DNA of 8,994 nucleotides from Sulfurovum sp. bin170 (GTDB lineage: Bacteria; Campylobacterota; Campylobacteria; Campylobacterales; Sulfurovaceae). The notes beneath the pieces are model-generated. The model made no database searches. It had not been told where the DNA came from and worked only from the letters and a program-made list of their open reading frames with translations. The translations under genes were made by a program, and so were the position numbers. How positions within the stretch are numbered: position 1 is the stretch's first letter; each line of letters begins with the position of its first letter. Below, piece by piece: positions 4,083 through 8,994 of this stretch. The stretch is taken from the NCBI RefSeq assembly GCF_010892395.1, contig NZ_JAACKB010000004.1, positions 1-8,994 on the forward strand, written 5' to 3'.

Positions 4083-6905
4083 ATGGCTTTGAATAGAAGA
4101 GATTTTCTAAAAAGTGCAGCGGCAGCATCTGCTGCATCTGCAGTTGGAATTGCTGTTCCGTCAAATCTACAAGCGTCAGCGAATGAGGCTCAAAAAGATT
4201 GGAGATGGGATAAAGCAGCATGTAGGTTCTGTGGAACTGGTTGTGGTATTATGATGGCAACTAAGGGTGGCAAGATTGTTGCTGTTAAGGGTGACCCAGC
4301 AGCACCAGTAAACAGAGGTCTTAACTGTATTAAGGGTTACTTTAATGCGAAGATTATGTATGGTGCGGATAGACTTAAGCAACCACTGCTAAGACAAAAT
4401 GCAAAAGGTGAGTATGATAAACAAGGTCAATTTAAACCTGTATCATGGGAAAGAGCTTTTGATGAGATGGAAAAACACGCAAAGAAGGCACTAAAACATG
4501 CTGGTCCTGAGGGTGTTGCTGTATTTGCATCAGGTCAATACACAGTTATGGAAGGTGTAGCAGCTCAAAAAATGATGAAAGCTGGATTCCGTTCAAACGC
4601 AATTGACCCAAATGCTAGACACTGTATGGCTTCTGCTGTTGTTGGTTTCTATCAAACATTTGGTGTTGATGAACCAGCGGGATGTTATGATGATATTGAG
4701 CTTACAGATACTGTTATCTCGTGGGGTGCGAATATGGCAGAGATGCACCCAATTCTCTGGTCTCGTGTAACTGACAGAAAACTTTCAGACCCAGAGAGAG
4801 TAAAAATTATCTCTATCCAAACTTATACACACAGAACATCTGATATTGCTGATACAGAGATTCTATTCTCTCCAAGTACTGACTTGGCTCTTTGGAACTA
4901 TGTTGCAAGAGAAATCGTAATGAGAGACGAAAAAGAGAAGTGTATCGATTGGGATTTTGTTAATAAGCATATGGTATTTACAGCAGGTCCTGTTAATATC
5001 GGTTATGGTATGAGACGAGCGGGTGAGAAGTCAATCAAAGAGGGTAAATATACTGACCTTGAGATGGAAATCATCAACAAAGAGATGAAGACAATCGTTT
5101 CTGCTAAAGAAGCACCAGCATTGGCTCCTTATGGATACAAAGAGGGTGATGAGATGAAGCATACAGCTGGTACGCTTAAGCACTGGCATATCTCTTATGA
5201 GGATTACAAAAAATCTCTGGAGCCATATACATTGGAGTATACAGCTAAGATTGTAAAAGGTGACCCAGATGAGGATATCGAAGTATTCAAAAAGAAACTT
5301 CAACAACTAGCAGACCTCTATATTGAAAAAGATAGAAAAGTTGTAAGTTTCTGGACAATGGGTATGAATCAACATACAAGAGGTACTTGGGTAAATACAC
5401 TTTCGTACAATGTTCACTTCCTACTTAACAAACAAGCTAAGCCAGGTAACGGTGCGTTCTCATTGACAGGTCAGCCAAGTGCGTGTGGTACAGCTAGAGA
5501 AGTTGGTACATTTACACACAGACTTCCTGCGGATATGATGGTTAAGAATCCTAAACACAGAGCGATTTGTGAGAAAAAATGGATGATTCCAGATGGAACT
5601 CTTAATGGCGTTGGTAAACAGCACATTATGAAAATTCACAGAGACATCGAAGATGGACTTGTTAAGTTTGCATGGATTAATGTCTGTAACCCTTATCAAG
5701 ATTCTGCGTCAGCTACTCACTGGATTAAAGCAGCTAGAGAGATGGATAACTTTATCGTATGTTCTGATGGTTACCCAGGTATCTCGGCAATGGTTTCTGA
5801 CCTTGTACTTCCAACCGCGATGATTTATGAGAAGTGGGGAGCATATGGAAATGCAGAGAGAAGAACACAGCACTGGAGACAGCAGGTACTTCCAGTTGGT
5901 GACTCTATGTCAGATACATGGCAGTGGATTGAGTTCTCAAAAAGATTTACAGTCAAAGACCTTTGGGGTGAAAAAGCTCCATCAGGACCAAGAAAAAAAC
6001 CACTTGCAGATGTAATTGGTAAAGCAAAAGCGATGGGTTATACAGAAGATACAACAATGTTTGATATTCTTTTCAATAACAAAGTAGCTCACACTTATAA
6101 AAAAGATATGACTGACCCTATCCAGAAAGGTTACGATGATACTGAGTCTCTTGGAGATAGCAGAAAAGTAATCGGTTCAGATGGTAAAGAGTGGAAAGGT
6201 TATGGATTCTTCATCCACAAATATCTGTTTGAAGAGTACGCAGCGTTTACAAGAGGACATGGACATGACCTTGCTCCGTTTGATATGTATCATAAGGTTA
6301 GAGGACTTAAGTGGCCAGTTGTTGATGGTAAAGAGACACAGTGGAGATTTAACGCAAAATATGACCCATATGCAGCGAAAGCTACAAAAGAGTCAGGTAA
6401 CTCACACGCGTTCTACGGAACATTGGCGAAAAAACTTCTCCAAGGTAACCTAATGGGTCCAGATAAGAAGCTTGGTAAAAAAGCTCTTCCAAATAGAGCA
6501 AAAATCTTTGCTAGACCATATATGGATCCACCAGAGATGCCAGATGCAAATTATGACCTATGGTTATGTACAGGTCGTGTACTAGAGCATTGGCATTCAG
6601 GTACTATGACAATGAGAGTTCCAGAGCTATATAGAGCGGTTCCTGAAGCACTATGTTATATGAATCCAAAAGATGCTAAGGCAAAAGGTCTTAAGCAGGG
6701 TGGTTTATGTTGGATTGAGTCAAGAAGAGGTAAAGTAAAAGCTAGAGTTGAGACTAGAGGGCGAAATAGACCTGCTAGAGGACTTGTGTTTGTACCTTGG
6801 TTTGATGAGAAAGTGTTTATCAACAAAGTATGTCTTGATGCTACTTGTCCGATGTCTAAACAGACTGACTACAAAAAGTGTGCAGTTAAGATTACTAAGG
6901 CGTAA
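4083..6905 (+). CDS. napA: Periplasmic nitrate reductase, catalytic subunit
   Basis: Reduces nitrate to nitrite in the periplasm, receiving electrons from NapB. The N-terminus carries a Tat signal (NRRDFLK at 4-10, then an Ala-rich hydrophobic stretch, likely cut after ASA near 33), so the folded cofactor-loaded enzyme is exported. The [4Fe-4S] ligands are C47, C50, C54 and C82 (C-x2-C-x3-C-x27-C). The Mo ligand is C181 in [20 protein letters not shown]. The rest shows the usual Mo-bis-MGD oxidoreductase body, ending with the dinucleotide-binding domain near the C-terminus (for example [16 protein letters not shown]). At 940 residues it is longer than the 828-residue E. coli protein and close to the 924 of Campylobacter jejuni, consistent with the Campylobacterota type. 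AGGAGG at 4070-4075 is 7 nt before the ATG. It is first of the operon, behind an FNR-type promoter. Confidence 0.98.
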   Translation: MALNRRDFLKSAAAASAASAVGIAVPSNLQASANEAQKDWRWDKAACRFCGTGCGIMMATKGGKIVAVKGDPAAPVNRGLNCIKGYFNAKIMYGADRLKQPLLRQNAKGEYDKQGQFKPVSWERAFDEMEKHAKKALKHAGPEGVAVFASGQYTVMEGVAAQKMMKAGFRSNAIDPNARHCMASAVVGFYQTFGVDEPAGCYDDIELTDTVISWGANMAEMHPILWSRVTDRKLSDPERVKIISIQTYTHRTSDIADTEILFSPSTDLALWNYVAREIVMRDEKEKCIDWDFVNKHMVFTAGPVNIGYGMRRAGEKSIKEGKYTDLEMEIINKEMKTIVSAKEAPALAPYGYKEGDEMKHTAGTLKHWHISYEDYKKSLEPYTLEYTAKIVKGDPDEDIEVFKKKLQQLADLYIEKDRKVVSFWTMGMNQHTRGTWVNTLSYNVHFLLNKQAKPGNGAFSLTGQPSACGTAREVGTFTHRLPADMMVKNPKHRAICEKKWMIPDGTLNGVGKQHIMKIHRDIEDGLVKFAWINVCNPYQDSASATHWIKAAREMDNFIVCSDGYPGISAMVSDLVLPTAMIYEKWGAYGNAERRTQHWRQQVLPVGDSMSDTWQWIEFSKRFTVKDLWGEKAPSGPRKKPLADVIGKAKAMGYTEDTTMFDILFNNKVAHTYKKDMTDPIQKGYDDTESLGDSRKVIGSDGKEWKGYGFFIHKYLFEEYAAFTRGHGHDLAPFDMYHKVRGLKWPVVDGKETQWRFNAKYDPYAAKATKESGNSHAFYGTLAKKLLQGNLMGPDKKLGKKALPNRAKIFARPYMDPPEMPDANYDLWLCTGRVLEHWHSGTMTMRVPELYRAVPEALCYMNPKDAKAKGLKQGGLCWIESRRGKVKARVETRGRNRPARGLVFVPWFDEKVFINKVCLDATCPMSKQTDYKKCAVKITKA

Positions 6906-6909
6906 ATAG

Positions 6910-7743
6910 ATGGCTAACTCCAACAACAACGATAGACGGAAATTTTTCGCAACAACCCTTCAAAGTGTTGGCTTAACGGCTCTTGGTGGATTGTTGTGGA
7001 GTGGCTATGCAGATGAGGTAAAAGCATCACCATTGGTACTGCGACCCCCTGGGGCGATTAAGGAGTCTGACTTCTTGACTGCCTGTATAAAATGTGGGTT
7101 GTGTGCTGAGGCGTGTCAAAACAGAGATACCAATATAGATAAGATAACAGGAGAAGCAAAAGCAGGAACACTGAAAATGGCAAAAGGTGGTGACCATAAG
7201 TTGATTGGTACACCATTTTTTATCCCTACAGAGGTTCCGTGCTATATGTGCGAGGATATTCCTTGTGTTCCTGTCTGTCCATCTGGAGCTTTAGACCAAG
7301 CATCTGTCTCAAATGAGGCAGGTGAGCTTGATATTAATCTATCAAGAATGGGTCTAGCAGTCGTTCATAAAGAGTCATGTATCGCCTTTTGGGGGATTCA
7401 GTGCGATGCGTGTTATCGGGCATGTCCACTTTTGGGGGAGGCGATAACCATTGAGATGAGTAGAAATGAGCGAACAGGAAAACATACATTTATGTTGCCT
7501 ATCGTTCATGATAACGCTTGTACTGGTTGTGGTCTTTGTGAGATTGCTTGTGTGACAGAGAAACCTGCTATATTTATACTTCCAAACGAGGTATCAAAAG
7601 GTAAAGCAGGTGACCATTATGTCAAAGGTTGGGATAAAGAAGACGAGAAGCGTATCGAGAATGCAGTAGCAGAAGAGACTATCACTGAACTTTCCAAAAA
7701 GGGAAGTGCAGAGGGTTACCTTAACTCAGGAGATTTATACTAA
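6910..7743 (+). CDS. napG: Nitrate reductase electron-transfer ferredoxin-type protein NapG
   Basis: A 277-residue periplasmic iron-sulfur protein that works with membrane NapH to pass electrons from menaquinol toward NapB/NapA. It begins with a Tat motif (DRRKFF, R9-R10) and a hydrophobic stretch to about residue 36 (LTALGGLLW), which may remain as an anchor. Sixteen Cys form four [4Fe-4S] sites: C59/62/65/69, C111/114/119/123, C157/165/168/172 and C204/207/210/214. The third set has a widened first gap (C-x7-C), normal for NapG/MauM-type proteins. The ATG lies 4 nt after the napA stop, with AAGG (6897-6900) inside the napA end, so translation is probably coupled. Its length is typical of the family. 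Using G and H as the quinol-side module with no napC in view is the Campylobacterota pattern. Confidence 0.97.
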   Translation: MANSNNNDRRKFFATTLQSVGLTALGGLLWSGYADEVKASPLVLRPPGAIKESDFLTACIKCGLCAEACQNRDTNIDKITGEAKAGTLKMAKGGDHKLIGTPFFIPTEVPCYMCEDIPCVPVCPSGALDQASVSNEAGELDINLSRMGLAVVHKESCIAFWGIQCDACYRACPLLGEAITIEMSRNERTGKHTFMLPIVHDNACTGCGLCEIACVTEKPAIFILPNEVSKGKAGDHYVKGWDKEDEKRIENAVAEETITELSKKGSAEGYLNSGDLY

Positions 7744-8549
7744 TGAAAAATATTAAATATCTATTCCTTAGAAGAGTGACACAGGTTATTATTCTGTTTT
7801 TGTATTTTGGAGCAAACGCTTATGGTTGGAAGATGTTGGCTGGAACATTTGGATCCTCTGTTCTTATGGGAGCGATTCCTTTAGCAGACCCTTATACCAC
7901 ACTTCAAGTGTTGGCAACTGGGTTTGTTTTGGGTGCTGATGTGCTTTTGGGTGCGGCGATTATTATACTCTTCTATATGGTTGTAGGTGGAAGAGCTTTC
8001 TGTTCTTGGGTCTGTCCTATCAATATGGTGACAGATTTAGCCAATTGGCTAAGACGAAAGCTTAACCTTGACAAAGAAGAGGTCAACTACAGATTTATAA
8101 AACGAAATGCTCGGTATTGGATAATGATACTGGGTCTTATCGTCTCTGCTGTGGTTGGTATTGCTGCGTTTGAGGTATTGAGTCCTATAACTATTATGCA
8201 AAGAGGTATTATCTTTGGATTTGGTGCAGGGATTTCGGTGATTTTGGCTATCTTCCTCTTTGACCTCTTTGGGGTCAAAAATGGTTGGTGTGGTCACTTA
8301 TGTCCTTTGGGTGCGAGTTATTCACTCATCGGAAAAACTAGTTTGATAAGGGTTGAGCATGACCATGAAGCTTGTACTGCTTGTATGAAGTGTAAGGTTG
8401 TGTGTCCTGAAAATCATGTGTTACATATGATAAACAAAGAGAGTATTATGGTGACAGATGGAGAGTGTACCAATTGTGGTAGATGTATCGATGTTTGTGA
8501 TGATGATGCTCTCAACTTTAGCATTCGTAATTTTGCTAAAAAATCGTAG
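7743..8549 (+). CDS. napH: Quinol dehydrogenase membrane component NapH
   Basis: A 268-residue inner-membrane iron-sulfur protein, the quinol-oxidising partner of NapG. Four transmembrane helices can be seen at about 12-32, 55-82, 124-146 and 154-176. Two CxxxCP motifs (C87SWVC91P and C183GHLC187P) follow the second and fourth helices, as in NapH; they are needed for function in Wolinella, by family knowledge. The C-terminal part holds two ferredoxin-type [4Fe-4S] motifs: C211/214/217/221 and C242/245/248/252, placed on the cytoplasmic side. Its ATG overlaps the TAA of napG by one base (TAATG), a strong sign of translational coupling. The stop codon is followed by a hairpin and then 118 bp before napB. 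Confidence 0.97.
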   Translation: MKNIKYLFLRRVTQVIILFLYFGANAYGWKMLAGTFGSSVLMGAIPLADPYTTLQVLATGFVLGADVLLGAAIIILFYMVVGGRAFCSWVCPINMVTDLANWLRRKLNLDKEEVNYRFIKRNARYWIMILGLIVSAVVGIAAFEVLSPITIMQRGIIFGFGAGISVILAIFLFDLFGVKNGWCGHLCPLGASYSLIGKTSLIRVEHDHEACTACMKCKVVCPENHVLHMINKESIMVTDGECTNCGRCIDVCDDDALNFSIRNFAKKS

Positions 8550-8572
8550 GGGTAGTCCTTTTTGGCTACCCT
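8549..8572 (+). other. Strong hairpin at the napH stop codon
   Basis: GGGTAGTC (8550-8557) pairs with GGCTACCC (8564-8571), including one G-U pair, around a 6-nt loop CTTTTT; G8549/T8572 can add a wobble pair. The T-run lies in the loop and the sequence after the stem is CCAAAACTG, so it is not a classical intrinsic terminator. It would suit a 3' stabiliser of a napAGH mRNA fragment or a processing site. Confidence 0.6.
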
Positions 8573-8611
8573 CCAAAACTGAGGCGATAGACGAAGCTTT
8601 AGTGAGATGAA

Positions 8612-8650
8612 TTAGAGATGGGCTTTGCTCATTTCTAAGAAGAAATTTTT
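8612..8650 (+). other. Overlapping alternative hairpins upstream of napB
   Basis: Bases 8612-8623 pair with 8627-8638 over 12 bp (two G-U pairs) with a TTT loop, giving a long stem. A second, exclusive hairpin, ATTTCT (8631-8636) with AGAAAT (8641-8646), is followed by TTTT (8647-8650) and looks like a weak terminator. The first stem would prevent the second from forming. This arrangement may only tune read-through or RNA decay before napB. No open frame is present in 8550-8667. Confidence 0.45.
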
Positions 8651-8667
8651 AATACAAAGGAGAGAAA

Positions 8668-8994
8668 ATGATTAGAAAGAGTATTATAATTGCTTGTTCT
8701 ATGGCTGCCCTAATTTCTTTGGGGTGTGCTGCTGGTGGAACAATAAGTAATGAGAGTTCAAAAGAGCTGAGTCTAAGAAAAGGTGACGCATTTTCAGAAT
8801 CAGATATGGTTGCTGCAAAGACACAATATAGTGACAAAGCACCTGGAACATCTACCAGAATTGAGAGAGCGTTCCAAGATGCACCACCAATGATACCACA
8901 CTCAGTAGAGGGTCTGCTTCCAATTACAACAGCAAACAACGCTTGTATAGGTTGTCACATGCCAGAGGTTGCAGTAGAAATGAAATCGACACCG
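8668..8994 (+). CDS. napB: Periplasmic nitrate reductase cytochrome c subunit NapB, 5' part
   Basis: The first 109 codons are in the window and the frame runs off the right edge. The product is the small dihaem cytochrome c that gives electrons to NapA. It starts with a basic-hydrophobic export signal (MIRKSIIIACSMAALISLG). The region DAPPMIPHSVEGL carries His78, in this family an axial haem ligand, and ITTANNACIGCH holds the first haem-binding motif (C93, C96, H97). The second CxxCH would be beyond the edge. AAAGGAGAG lies just before the ATG. The signal ends SLGC, roughly like a lipoprotein box with Ser instead of Leu three residues before the Cys, so lipid attachment at C20 is possible but uncertain. 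It lies 118 bp after napH, unlike the overlapping or nearly contiguous genes upstream. Confidence 0.93.
   Translation, partial: MIRKSIIIACSMAALISLGCAAGGTISNESSKELSLRKGDAFSESDMVAAKTQYSDKAPGTSTRIERAFQDAPPMIPHSVEGLLPITTANNACIGCHMPEVAVEMKSTP

Noticed and set aside
4012..4221. Minus-strand open frame across the nap leader and napA start.
   Set aside because: It overlaps the napA signal peptide region and the structured leader, has no family resemblance, and is the mirror of real coding sequence.
8550..8571. Intrinsic terminator ending the nap operon after napH.
   Set aside because: No T-run follows the stem (CCAAAACTG does), and napB of the same operon lies just downstream.
8649..8939. 96-codon open frame on the minus strand.
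   Set aside because: It lies opposite napB, whose export signal, haem motif and ribosome site are clear; the antisense product resembles no family.

Overview
The window is chromosomal DNA that looks like a Campylobacterota (formerly Epsilonproteobacteria) genome, probably a Sulfurovum- or Sulfurimonas-like sulfur/hydrogen oxidiser. The main reason is the gene order napA-napG-napH-napB, with napA first and no napF, napD or napC at the 5' end, which is typical of that group. The base composition is moderately AT-rich and the genes are tightly packed. The genus is inference.

Left part (1-604, plus strand): the last 50 codons of an unidentified gene, possibly the C-terminus of a formylglycine-generating-enzyme (SUMF1) type domain. 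A good intrinsic terminator follows, then a small gene for a thioredoxin-fold [2Fe-2S] ferredoxin.

Middle part (765-3673, minus strand): three genes read leftward, ilvE (branched-chain aminotransferase), an SPFH/prohibitin-type membrane protein 9 nt behind it, and hisIE (fused bifunctional histidine biosynthesis enzyme). The spaces around hisIE are full of palindromic repeats. A 24-bp sequence, itself a hairpin, occurs three times (737-768, 1441-1464, 1602-1625), and its left half occurs once more (603-624). Two copies are exact reverse complements and bound a 185-bp MITE-like element (1441-1625). The copies touch or nearly touch gene ends, and one supplies the stop codon of hisIE.

Spacer 3674-4082: the divergent control region between ilvE and napA. 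It contains a perfect FNR-type box (3928-3941) placed as in a class II activated promoter, and a plausible -10 at 3965-3970. A leader of about 105 nt follows, with a 10-bp stem and a short segment able to pair with the napA Shine-Dalgarno region. This leader is the best candidate in the window for an undescribed regulatory element.

Right part (4083-8994, plus strand): the periplasmic nitrate reductase operon. NapA is the Tat-exported Mo-bis-PGD/[4Fe-4S] catalytic subunit. NapG (four [4Fe-4S] clusters) and NapH (membrane quinol-side protein with two [4Fe-4S] clusters) pass electrons from the quinol pool toward NapB and NapA. NapB is the c-type cytochrome electron donor and is cut by the window end. 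napA, napG and napH are almost contiguous, whereas napB is separated by 118 bp containing two strong hairpins, so it may be expressed at a different level.

I see no rRNA, tRNA, CRISPR array, complete insertion sequence or obvious defence system. The most interesting content is non-coding: the hairpin-repeat cluster around hisIE and the structured napA leader.
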